A DNA stretch of 64,000 bases from Calothrix sp. MO_167.B12 (GTDB lineage: Bacteria > Cyanobacteriota > Cyanobacteriia > Cyanobacteriales > Nostocaceae). The stretch is from contig JASJCJ010000007.1 of NCBI GenBank assembly GCA_030066045.1, positions 1-64,000 on the forward strand, read 5' to 3'. This document shows positions 55,883-64,000 of the stretch, in pieces; positions within the stretch are counted from its first letter, which is position 1; the number at the start of each line of letters is the position of its first letter. A model generated the notes under the pieces. That model ran no database searches and was not told where the DNA came from. It saw nothing but the letters and a program-made list of their open reading frames with translations. The position numbers and the translations under genes are program-made.

Positions 55883-56509
55883 TTGCTGAAGAATTTAGAA
55901 AGAAACAAACAGCATTTAATCGTTTTTACTCGTTATCCAGAGCCAGGGAAGACCAAAACCAGACTCATACCTGCTTTGGGTGCAGAAGGTGCTGCCAATT
56001 TGCAACGCCAGATGACAGAACACACCCTCAGCCAAGTCAAAAAATTACAAACCATCATCCCCATATCAGTGGAAATTAGATTTGCAGATGGTAATTTACA
56101 ACTAATGCAAACTTGGTTAGGGGATGATTTGCTCTATCAATCCCAAGGAACAGGTGACTTGGGACAACGTATGGTGCGATCGCTATTGGATGCATTACAA
56201 GGTGGTGCTCAAAGAGTAGTATTCATTGGTATTGACTGTCCGGGAGTAAATGCTGATATTCTCACAACAGCATTTAAGCAATTGGATAGTTATGACCTGG
56301 TAATTGGTCCTGCAGTTGATGGTGGTTATTACTTGATTGGTTTAAAGCGGTATATCCCAGAATTATTTGCTAACATCGACTGGGGAACTGCAATGGTATG
56401 GCAACAAACTATAGATATTGCCCAAGGACTTAAGTTATCACATATGCAGTTACTACCTTTAGCTGATGTCGATCGACCAGAGGACTTACCAATTTGGGAA
56501 TCTCGCTAG
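55883..56509 (+). CDS. TIGR04282-type glycosyltransferase-like protein
   Basis: About 208 aa from the TTG at 55883 (LLKNLERNKQHLIVFTRYPE); another TTG at 55841 overlaps the pseudopilin. The core LIVFTRYPEPGKTKTRLIPA, VFIGIDCPGVNADIL and IGPAVDGGYYLIGLKR are the family motifs of a nucleotidyl-transferase-like GT-A fold, often annotated arsenosugar biosynthesis glycosyltransferase. True substrate is not shown. No ATG start is available, so the start is uncertain. Confidence 0.85.
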   Translation: MLKNLERNKQHLIVFTRYPEPGKTKTRLIPALGAEGAANLQRQMTEHTLSQVKKLQTIIPISVEIRFADGNLQLMQTWLGDDLLYQSQGTGDLGQRMVRSLLDALQGGAQRVVFIGIDCPGVNADILTTAFKQLDSYDLVIGPAVDGGYYLIGLKRYIPELFANIDWGTAMVWQQTIDIAQGLKLSHMQLLPLADVDRPEDLPIWESR

Positions 56510-56844
56510 TTCTGTTGGGAAATTAGCAATTTAATTTTCCAGATTTAATATTTTCCCATTCCTTTGCTTGTCTTTGCGGCAATCTCAAGTTTATACTGTG
56601 TCAATTATCACTATGAATGATTAAGCATAGAACATCAATCGCAGGATCAATTACCAGGTCATAACCATCCAATTTCACCCACTTAAACTACTTGCTTTAC
56701 AGTTCCTCCTCCCTGCATTCCCAGAATTGGTTACTTACTTTTTTATTTGCAAGTCTCTAACGCCCCATATACTAAATGTTACTCTTGAGAGAATTTGTGT
56801 AACTTGAAAAAGAAAAATAACTCCCATTTGACATCACAAAGCTT
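56510..56844. other. Intergenic region
   Basis: About 330 bases, AT-rich, with no gene and none of the main repeat families. Nothing further seen. Confidence 0.5.
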
Positions 56845-57696
56845 ATGATTAATCGTTTTACTACAGTGAATGCTGCTCGAACCCTGACGGTGGCTGGCAT
56901 AGTCTTGATGCTATCTTTCTTGCTCGACGTTTTTGTTCTAATATTTCCTTTTCAACCCACTGACAGCAGATGGCAAATTGCTTTAGTAACAGCATTAGTT
57001 GATCGGGGAATTGTACCTATGGTGGGTTTAGGTATGCTGTTTACTGGTTATTGGATCGGTAGTACAGATGATAGCGAACCCAAACAAGGGATAGATTTGA
57101 GATTTCCATCCCTGATTCTTGCTAGCATCTTGGGATTCATTTTCTTGATGTTTTTCCCTTTGCATTTGAATAATGTCCGCCAAGTCAGTGCCCAAAGAGT
57201 GGAAAAAATTAGTCAGGATGCAGAACAAGCAGAAACTCAACTAAAAAACCGACTATCTCAGGCAAAAGCTCAATTGAGTAGCGAACGAGGTAAAGCTCAA
57301 ATAGAACAACTACGAGCCAGAACCAAAACTCAATTAGCAGAAATACTCAAAGATGAAGCAAAATATAAACAAGCATTGGAAAGTCCTCAAGTACCTCAAG
57401 CAGTGAAAGATGTACTTAAAAAGGCTAAAGCAAATCCCAAAGAACTGGACAAATTAATTAATCAACAAACCGATCCTCTAACAACTGCTCAAAGAAATGC
57501 GGATCTAGAGCTAAACAAAATTCGTAGTAACAAGGAAAGGCTAGAACAACGTACTAAGCAGGATGCCTGGAAAACTGGATTAAGAACTGGTTTGAGCAGT
57601 TTATTATTGTCTGTTGGCTATATAATTATTGGCTGGAGTGGCTTAAGAGGCATGAATAATTCGTCTAGTAATAAGCGTAAGGCGACTATGCGTTAA
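56845..57696 (+). CDS. HpsJ-like membrane protein
   Basis: 283 aa. Hydrophobic helices lie at about 14-34, 57-71, 87-106 and 246-263. Between residues 115 and 235 is a long charged Lys/Glu/Gln-rich coiled coil (EKISQDAEQAETQLKNRLSQ to LELNKIRSNKERLEQRT). The start INRFTTVNAARTLTVAGIVL and DRGIVPMVGLGMLFTGYWI are typical of HpsJ family proteins. Its position after an HpsE-like gene and a pseudopilin supports a surface-polysaccharide role. Confidence 0.7.
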   Translation: MINRFTTVNAARTLTVAGIVLMLSFLLDVFVLIFPFQPTDSRWQIALVTALVDRGIVPMVGLGMLFTGYWIGSTDDSEPKQGIDLRFPSLILASILGFIFLMFFPLHLNNVRQVSAQRVEKISQDAEQAETQLKNRLSQAKAQLSSERGKAQIEQLRARTKTQLAEILKDEAKYKQALESPQVPQAVKDVLKKAKANPKELDKLINQQTDPLTTAQRNADLELNKIRSNKERLEQRTKQDAWKTGLRTGLSSLLLSVGYIIIGWSGLRGMNNSSSNKRKATMR

Positions 57697-58156
57697 GCAA
57701 TAAATTGCAGCTATTTGACTACAAATTATTAATAGCTAATTAATAATACCAGGGTCGCGGCATTCCGAAACAATATTTAGTATTATATAGGAATTTTGTT
57801 AATGCCGTGCCCCTACTTGATAATTGATTTTTTTGGTATTTACACATATAAATAAACCGTTCGAGAGTTAATTATCGCTCCTATAATATTGTCCGACAAT
57901 TTATATTAATCAACTACAGAAATAAACCCCATCCATCTTGAAATATGGAGTTTTCATGTAGGTTGGGTTGAAGAATGTAGACGCAACAGCGGCTTGGAGC
58001 AGAGTAACCCAACCATAGCAATGGTTCCGTTGGGTTACGCTATCGCTTTTCACAGGATGCCGAAGGCTATACCCAACCTACAACAATTACGAATCTCAAG
58101 GTGGTTTTGGTTTAAATAATCAATTTATTATCCAAAATCTAAAATCTAAAATTACT
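57697..58156. other. Intergenic region with palindromes
   Basis: No gene. 57749-57815 is a gtcgcggcattcc / aatgccgtgcccctac hairpin-type repeat similar to that inside 51232-51445. 57955-58085 is a degenerate gtaggttgggttg / cccaacctac element. Nothing else seen. Confidence 0.6.
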
Positions 58157-59029
58157 ATGACTATGTTTTCGATTTATATACTTACTCATAACGAAGAAAT
58201 AGATATTGCTGCTTGTATCGAGTCAGCAATGTTATCCGATGACATAATAGTTGTAGACTCATGTAGTAGCGATCGCACGGTGGAAATTGCCAGCACATAC
58301 CCAGTGCGCGTTGTCCAACATCCCTTTGAAAGCCACGGCAAACAACGTACTTGGATGTTAGAATCCATTGCCCCTAAGTATGAATGGGTATATATTCTAG
58401 AAGCCGATGAGCGGATGACACCAGAGCTATTTGCTGAATGCCAACAAGCAATGCAAAATCCAGATTACATTGGTTATTACGTTGCCGAGCAAGTCATATT
58501 TATGAATCATTGGATTCGCTACAGTACTCAGTATCCCCGTTACCAATTACGTCTATTTCGTCACGGAAAGGTTTGGTTTACAGATTATGGTCATACGGAA
58601 CGGGAAGTTTGTAACGGCGATACAGGCTTTTTAAAGTCAACCTACCCTCACTATACTTGTAGCAAAGGCTTAAACCGTTGGATCGAAAAGCATAACCGTT
58701 ATTCTACGGATGAAGCAAGGGAAACCCTGAAGCAAATCCAACACGGTAAAATTAATTGGCGCAACTTGTTTTTGGGAAAATCAGAAGTGGAAAGGCGACG
58801 CGCTCTCAAAGACTTATCTTTAAGATTGCCAGCTAGACCCCTAATACGCTTCCTTTATATGTATTTTATTTTGGGTGGCTGTCTGGATGGAAGAGCCGGC
58901 ATGGCTTGGTGTACATTACAAGCATTTTACGAGTATCTGATTTTGTTGAAAGTTTGGGAAATTCAGCATTTACCAACTCCCCAGCTAGAAGAAAATGAAC
59001 CAACATCAGCTATGATCGGCAAAGTTTGA
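58157..59029 (+). CDS. Family 2 glycosyltransferase, WaaE/KdtX-like
   Basis: 290 aa. FSIYILTHNEEIDIAACIES, DDIIVVDSCSSDRTVEIAST and the acidic DxE-like YILEADERMTPELFAECQQA are the GT-A core. RLFRHGKVWFTDYGHTEREV and RPLIRFLYMYFILGGCLDGR are typical of the WaaE/KdtX-like group. It has a membrane-associated C-terminal helix. Likely adds sugars to a lipid-linked or cell-surface glycan. Start MTM; the first ATG has no strong RBS. Confidence 0.9.
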   Translation: MTMFSIYILTHNEEIDIAACIESAMLSDDIIVVDSCSSDRTVEIASTYPVRVVQHPFESHGKQRTWMLESIAPKYEWVYILEADERMTPELFAECQQAMQNPDYIGYYVAEQVIFMNHWIRYSTQYPRYQLRLFRHGKVWFTDYGHTEREVCNGDTGFLKSTYPHYTCSKGLNRWIEKHNRYSTDEARETLKQIQHGKINWRNLFLGKSEVERRRALKDLSLRLPARPLIRFLYMYFILGGCLDGRAGMAWCTLQAFYEYLILLKVWEIQHLPTPQLEENEPTSAMIGKV

Positions 59030-59889
59030 CCAAACCCCTAGGGCGTGTTTTCAAACCCAAAATTGGCATAAATTGTAGGTTGGGGAGCCACTCTTGTGCG
59101 CGGGTTCCCCGCGTTGAGAGAAGTGGCGTTTGAGGGACGAAACCCAACATTCTTCGTTAGACTAGGGCGTGTTTTCAAAGTAGCCGTCACCCTAGAAGGG
59201 TGCGGCTATACGTACAAAGTCCCTTCGGGTTCCCCGGCATAAATGAGGCAGTGCGGTGGTGAGGCAGTACCGTCTTGGGGTCTCCCCAAGTGGAGTAACT
59301 GCCGAAAGGGTTCCCCGGCATAAAGCAACTGCCGTCAAGTGGCGTTGGCGTAGCCTCTCCGGAGGAGATACCCCGAGGGTGAGATACGTAGTACGAAAAA
59401 ATACGGAGTCCTTGTTAGAAACCCCTCATTTTAATTATGGGGTTCCCTAATCCCTTTCATGTTCAAGTTACATTTCTTAAAACAAAAATCATTATATTGC
59501 CCTATCTTTCTCAGATTAGTGGCAACTGATCACTGATCACTGATCACCGATCACTGAAATGAAGAGTACCGAGAAATAGCATTTCTAGGGCGTTTACAAC
59601 ATAGTAAGCAGTTTTTTGGCACGATAGTATGAGTAATACACTACAATACTTTTAACAATCGTTTACAACTCTTCATAAGAGGAATTTTATTGATATGTAG
59701 AGTAGAACTTGCATCTTCTCACTATGCTTATTACGTGGGTATGGTTGAAAAGTTGATTCGGCGAAGCACAGAATTAATCATGCAGTCAACTCAGAAAATG
59801 TCAAACTTAATGATATCGAGCTATCAAGTTTGACACCCTATCCCTCCCCAGGTTGCTTCGCTGAATCTGGGGCATCTCGCTGAAAAAAG
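59030..59889. other. Intergenic region with repeat ends
   Basis: About 860 bases without a gene. 59039 and 59162 carry the same tagggcgtgttttcaaa end in direct orientation, and the hairpin arms gtaggttgggga are damaged. 59210-59380 is full of ttccccggcataa and gcgttggcgtagcc fragments. 59527-59558 is a tgatcactgatcac array. The region before the DUF502 gene shows no promoter I can name. Confidence 0.55.
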
Positions 59890-60663
59890 ATGAATACCAA
59901 TAACAGAAGTACCAATCATCGAAAACTAGATAATGGGGGTTTGCTAATCAAGCGTTGGAAACAAGACCTAAAGAACGATCTAATTGCTGGCTTGTTAGTA
60001 GTCATTCCCTTGGCAACTACAATCTGGCTGACAACTACCATTGCCATTTGGACTATTGACTTTCTCACTCAAATTCCGAAGCAACTCAATCCTTTTGATG
60101 GGATGCATCCAATTTTAGTCAATCTACTCAACCTATTAGTGGGATTGATGGTGCCACTAATGAGTATTTTAATAATTGGTTTGATGGCTCGGAATATTGG
60201 AGGTAGATGGTTGCTGGATGTGGGGGAACGGATATTACAGGCAATTCCCCTTGCCGGACAGGTTTACAAAACCTTGAAGCAATTATTAGAAACATTATTA
60301 AAAGACTCGAACAATCGTTTTCGTAGGGTTGTTTTGTTAGAATATCCCCGTCGCGGAATGTGGTCAATTGCCTTTGTCACTGGCTCGATTAGCCCTGAGA
60401 TAGAAGCTAAAATGTCTACTTCAATGCTGAGTATTTTTATTCCCACCACTCCTAACCCAACTACTGGATGGTATGCGGTGGTCCCAGAGAATGAAGTCGT
60501 AAATTTATCCATGTCCATTGAAGATGCCTTAAAAATAGTAGTTTCTGGAGGTATTGTGGCTCCTAGCACTTCTGTTTCTTCCCTAGTAATTCCTCCAGAA
60601 CACGCTATGGAAATACCAAACCTAGAACCGAAGCGACAAGTAATGCCGATAGAAGAGACTTAA
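59890..60663 (+). CDS. DUF502 family membrane protein
   Basis: 257 aa. Two transmembrane helices (about 33-58 and 74-97) with GLLVVIPLATTIWLTTTIAI and VPLMSILIIGLMARNIGGRW, then the LLEYPRRGMWSIAFVTGSIS and FIPTTPNPTTGWYAVVPENE motifs. DUF502 proteins are integral membrane proteins in bacteria and plants (LCV-like) of unclear function. In cyanobacteria they are often next to nusB and ftsY, as here. Confidence 0.93.
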   Translation: MNTNNRSTNHRKLDNGGLLIKRWKQDLKNDLIAGLLVVIPLATTIWLTTTIAIWTIDFLTQIPKQLNPFDGMHPILVNLLNLLVGLMVPLMSILIIGLMARNIGGRWLLDVGERILQAIPLAGQVYKTLKQLLETLLKDSNNRFRRVVLLEYPRRGMWSIAFVTGSISPEIEAKMSTSMLSIFIPTTPNPTTGWYAVVPENEVVNLSMSIEDALKIVVSGGIVAPSTSVSSLVIPPEHAMEIPNLEPKRQVMPIEET

Positions 60664-61003
60664 AATTACTTCTGCCAATTCATCCCCAAATGCATTAATA
60701 TCAGTGTCTAATACCGATTTAATAAATGATTGCAACACATCCGATGGTAGAGACGTAGCAATGCTACGTCTCTGCAAGAATCTATTTGTCGCATCCTTTT
60801 TTGAAATTGGTATAACTCTATTGATACTCACTCCCACGGAAGGAAGACAGCCGATGGGATTATTGGGCTAATCACCGCCCTTTTAGGATTATTGATCTGT
60901 GGAATCAATCCAAAATCCAAAATCTCAAATCCAAAATCCAAAATTGACAGACCACTAGAGTCATACCGTAGCCCTATCTTCACATCTTTAAATTCACCTT
61001 CCT
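60664..61003. other. Intergenic region with a perfect hairpin
   Basis: agagacgtagc and gctacgtctct flank two or three bases near 60750-60775, an 11-bp perfect stem. Short atccaaaatc units occur at 60907-60946. No gene. Confidence 0.6.
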
Positions 61004-61633
61004 ATGCAACCCCGTAAACCCCGGCAAATCTCCCGTGAATTGGCACTTTTAAGTCTTTCCCAACTACCTGCCAATCCCACAAAACTTACCGAAACTGAAT
61101 TACCAAAATTGGTACTAGCAGCAGTCAGAACATTAACATCAGAAGTCCAAGAAACCTTAGATAGTGCTACTGCTGAATTACAGCGTAGTAATGCTCGCGT
61201 CCTCAGCAGCCAGACCCGTGCCATAGATATCAATACTTCCAGAAGTATGTTGCAAGAGGCAATTACCTATACTCAAACGGCTATTAATCAATTGGGTGCA
61301 GCTGTGGAATTTCCCGAATTAATTCAATTAGCCAATCAAGATAAAGAAGTGGGCAAATATGCCATTGAAATTATCAGAACTATCAATGAAGAGCGAACAA
61401 TTATTGATGAAAGCATAGCCTCAGCTTTAGTAGATTGGCAAGTTACCCGCCTTGCTCAAATCGATCGCGATATTTTGCGAATTGCAGTAGCAGAAATGAT
61501 GTTTCTCCATACTCCAGACAGGGTAGCAATTAATGAGGCTGTGGAATTAGCAAAACGCTACAGTGGAGAAGATGGTCATCGCTTTATTAACGGAGTTTTG
61601 CGGCGGGTAACCGAACAACAAAAGACGGCATAA
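61004..61633 (+). CDS. nusB: Transcription antitermination factor NusB
   Basis: 209 aa, somewhat longer than the bacterial norm because of an N-terminal ~85-residue helical extension common in cyanobacteria. [20 protein letters not shown] begins the first NusB helix. The C-terminal helices are [40 protein letters not shown] and [15 protein letters not shown]. It binds boxA RNA with S10 during rRNA transcription. Upstream of ftsY by 168 bases. Confidence 0.95.
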   Translation: MQPRKPRQISRELALLSLSQLPANPTKLTETELPKLVLAAVRTLTSEVQETLDSATAELQRSNARVLSSQTRAIDINTSRSMLQEAITYTQTAINQLGAAVEFPELIQLANQDKEVGKYAIEIIRTINEERTIIDESIASALVDWQVTRLAQIDRDILRIAVAEMMFLHTPDRVAINEAVELAKRYSGEDGHRFINGVLRRVTEQQKTA

Positions 61634-61801
61634 AATATAAAAATATAAGTGTTGCACAACTTTGATGGATGGTAAGTTGTGAGTTGAGCATGAGGATAAC
61701 TCAGAGTTTTGAACACCGAAGCGGAGTTAAGAGTGCGATCAACTTATAACTTCAATACTCCTCATGACTAACTCATAAAACAACTGATAAATTTAGCTGC
61801 A

Positions 61802-63484
61802 ATGGTTTTTAATTGGTTCAATCGTCAAAATAAAGATGCTGCTGAGAGCAAATCTGAAGAAAAAGAGAAAGAAACTCCTGGTGTAAGTGAATCTCAACCA
61901 GAATCAACGGCAACTCCAGCTACGGAAACTACGCCAGAAGTAGCAACAGATTTGTTGGCGTTTGCCAAAGCAGCTTATAAAAATATCCAAGAAAAGCAAG
62001 AACCTCAGCCTCCAGCTGAAGACACTGTAATTGATGAGTCATCCCCCGCAACTACAGAACCAGAAACAATACCAGAAATAGAAGCTAAATCTACAGATAA
62101 TATTTCTTCTACCCAGCCAGAAACGGAAACCGAAGAATCCCCAGAGGTAGTTGCAAATGTTACGGAACCAACCATAACAGAAGCAGATGATGTGACCACT
62201 GTAGAACCTGCAATTCAAGGAGCGACTCCCCTGGAAAATATCGCTCCAGAAGCCGCAGAAACCACGGAAAATCCATCAGCAGCAATTCCAGAATCCACCA
62301 CAGAGTCAACCTCCGAGTTACCCCAACCCACGGCACCAGCAAACCTATCCTTCCTCGAAAGAGCCGCAGCAGAGAAGGAAGCAAAGCAAGAAAGATTAAT
62401 TGCCAGTGCCATTGAAGTAGAGGAGCCAGAGGAGGTACAAACAGATGCTGACACTCCACTTGAGGAAATTCCCCTAATTCCCTTTGATGATGGGTTCCTG
62501 TGGTCAGCAGAAGTCCTCGCAGCCCAAGGACGGCGACCGGAAGATATTTCCATTGAAGAAATTAACTGGCTCAAGAGGCTGCGCCAAGGCTTAGATAAAA
62601 CCCGGCGTAACATTGTTAACCAACTCAAGGCAATTGTTGGTCAAGGACCCCTGAATCAAGCCGCAGTGGATGAAATCGAAGCAGCGCTACTACAAGCAGA
62701 TGTGGGGGTTGAAGCCACAGATTATATTATTGATGCCCTGCAGAAAAAGTTAAAGGAACAGGCTTTACCACCAGACGAAGCGATCGCTTATTTAAAGCAG
62801 ATCCTCCGGGATATGTTAGATAAGCCCCTGGAAACATCCTCAATCTCCATTGCACCAGACAAAGAAACTTTAAATATTTGGTTGATGACTGGGGTAAATG
62901 GTGCGGGTAAAACTACTACCATTGGTAAATTAGCTCACCTTGCCAAAAAATCAGGTTACAACTGTTTGATTGGAGCCGCTGATACCTTCCGTGCTGCCGC
63001 AGTAGAACAAGTTAAGGTATGGGGAGCCAGAAGCGGAGTAGAGGTAATTGCCAATCCCGGCAAGAATACTGACCCCGCAGCAGTAGTATTTGATGCCATC
63101 TCTGCCGCCCAGTCCAGAAGTACTGAATTACTTTTGGTCGATACCGCCGGACGGTTACAAAATAAGAAAAATTTGATGGAAGAACTCAGTAAAGTCCGCC
63201 GGATAGTCAATAAAAAAGCTCCTGATGCCAAAGTGGAATCACTACTAGTATTAGATGCGACTTTGGGACAAAATGGTTTGCGGCAAGCAGAGGTGTTTTC
63301 TCAAGCTGCTCAACTAAGTGGTGTTGTCTTAACTAAATTAGATAGTACTGCCAAGGGAGGAGTAGCTTTAGCCGTAGTCCAGCAACTCGGTTTACCTATC
63401 CGGTTTATTGGTGCTGGGGAAGGAATTGAAGATTTGCGACCTTTTTCTAGTTACGAGTTTGTCGAAGCACTCTTAAGCGGTTGA
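61802..63484 (+). CDS. ftsY: Signal recognition particle receptor FtsY
   Basis: 560 aa. A long acidic Glu/Thr/Pro-rich N-terminal A domain (about 1-245) precedes the NG domain. The GTPase has G1 TGVNGAGKTTTIGKLA near 363-378, G2 DTFRAAAVEQ, G3 DTAGRLQNKKNLMEEL and G4 TKLDSTAKGG. It docks SRP-ribosome complexes at the membrane for co-translational insertion. The A domain is unusually long and low in complexity, with many repeated ETTPE/PETE-like segments. Downstream gene is unrelated. Confidence 0.96.
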   Translation: MVFNWFNRQNKDAAESKSEEKEKETPGVSESQPESTATPATETTPEVATDLLAFAKAAYKNIQEKQEPQPPAEDTVIDESSPATTEPETIPEIEAKSTDNISSTQPETETEESPEVVANVTEPTITEADDVTTVEPAIQGATPLENIAPEAAETTENPSAAIPESTTESTSELPQPTAPANLSFLERAAAEKEAKQERLIASAIEVEEPEEVQTDADTPLEEIPLIPFDDGFLWSAEVLAAQGRRPEDISIEEINWLKRLRQGLDKTRRNIVNQLKAIVGQGPLNQAAVDEIEAALLQADVGVEATDYIIDALQKKLKEQALPPDEAIAYLKQILRDMLDKPLETSSISIAPDKETLNIWLMTGVNGAGKTTTIGKLAHLAKKSGYNCLIGAADTFRAAAVEQVKVWGARSGVEVIANPGKNTDPAAVVFDAISAAQSRSTELLLVDTAGRLQNKKNLMEELSKVRRIVNKKAPDAKVESLLVLDATLGQNGLRQAEVFSQAAQLSGVVLTKLDSTAKGGVALAVVQQLGLPIRFIGAGEGIEDLRPFSSYEFVEALLSG

Positions 63485-63707
63485 AAATAGTTAGGGCTTT
63501 ATGCCTATAGATTGCTTAAAATACAATTTTCTAGGTGTTGGTTAATTCAAGGTAGCCAATCCTAAAAAGCAACTGTGGTTGAAAGCTTTAGTTTGTTAAT
63601 TATTACAATAGTTTCCAAAACCTTGACAATGTTTGAGGGGTTTGATTCAAGGTAAGCTAGATTTAATCAAGTTTGCCCACTGTTCTAATTAAGTCACGGT
63701 ATTTTAT

Positions 63708-64000
63708 ATGCGTTTCCCTCCACTCATGGTTATTGTAATTACCTGCATCATAGGTGTGGGTACGTTGTTATTTACTCCTGATGCCATCGCATTGACACAA
63801 GTAAGACTATTTGACCTTTCTTACCATGAGTGCCCTCCAGACATTGCTAAAGGGGCGGTGACTAGTGGGAGAAATACAATGGCGGCTAACTGCTTTATTA
63901 TTACCGGAAAAGCTGAAAATACTAAAAACCAAACAATTTATGATGCAGATATTTTTGGACGCATCTACGACGCTAATAATGATCCGGCCATGCAGAACCG
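63708..64000 (+). CDS. Secreted hypothetical protein, 3' truncated
   Basis: The ATG at 63708 opens a frame of 97 codons that runs off the window end. MRFPPLMVIVITCIIGVGTL plus LFTPDAIAL is a signal peptide with an A-x-A-like site. The mature part has FDLSYHECPPDIAKGAVTSG and NCFIITGKAENTKNQTIYDA with two Cys. It resembles small cyanobacterial secreted proteins of unknown function. No domain can be assigned. Confidence 0.7.
   Translation, partial: MRFPPLMVIVITCIIGVGTLLFTPDAIALTQVRLFDLSYHECPPDIAKGAVTSGRNTMAANCFIITGKAENTKNQTIYDADIFGRIYDANNDPAMQN

Noticed and set aside
62005-62628. Minus-strand frames opposite ftsY
   Set aside because: Caused by the low-complexity acidic A domain; no independent evidence.

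Overview
The window looks like the chromosome of a filamentous, probably heterocyst- or hormogonium-forming cyanobacterium. It is AT-rich with many gcgatcgc (HIP1) octamers. It carries photosystem II genes (psbH, psbN), a cyanobacterial c-type cytochrome maturation protein, an SLH/OprB-type porin, the C-terminal half of a split DnaE with its intein fragment, and homologues of hormogonium polysaccharide (Hps) genes. All assignments come from reading motifs and translations; no database search was run.

Layout. 0-11 kb: an AAA-like ATPase with an N-terminal HTH-like region, a DUF58 protein, a methyltransferase, clpB, a DUF3592 protein and an iron-uptake-type porin. 11-15 kb: gloA, an IS-scarred glycosyltransferase pseudogene, an Rpn/DUF4351 nuclease-like gene and a cyanobacterial hypothetical gene. 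16-24 kb: a GH38 alpha-mannosidase carrying an in-frame tandem repeat, then psbN (opposite strand), psbH, tatA, a tnpB fragment, pth, a possible structured RNA and rpsU. 24-36 kb: rsmI, a PfkB kinase, a J-domain/TPR protein, a DUF1825 protein, a class A PBP, tyrS, pyrF, a secreted hypothetical protein and htpG. 36-39 kb: three GT2 glycosyltransferases on the minus strand. 40-46 kb: ccsA, a DUF3352 protein, gatA and dnaE-C. 46-53 kb: a PD-(D/E)XK-like orphan, a DUF6464 protein, then a SWIM / DUF5691 / MoxR-ATPase operon and an antitoxin pseudogene. 54-59 kb: an HpsE-like GT2, a pseudopilin, a TIGR04282-type transferase, an HpsJ-like protein and another GT2. 60-64 kb: a DUF502 protein, nusB, ftsY and a truncated secreted protein.

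How it works together. Most genes are housekeeping: proteostasis (ClpB, HtpG, a J-protein), translation (TyrS, GatA, RsmI, Pth, S21), replication (DnaE by protein trans-splicing), secretion (FtsY, TatA), envelope (PBP, porin) and photosynthesis. Two surface-polysaccharide gene groups and one conserved MoxR/SWIM ATPase module are the accessory themes.

The most unusual property is the intergenic space. Nearly every gap over 300 bp holds several interspersed repeat families: MITE-like elements with terminal inverted repeats, palindromes such as gggcggggaaaccccgccc, and heptamer/octamer tandem arrays. Some are arranged as mosaics in which a constant joint alternates with interchangeable cargo repeats. 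Repeat arrays reach into coding regions: one lies in-frame inside the GH38 gene, and at least four genes take their stop codon from a repeat motif. I found no CRISPR array, rRNA, tRNA, intact transposase or prophage.
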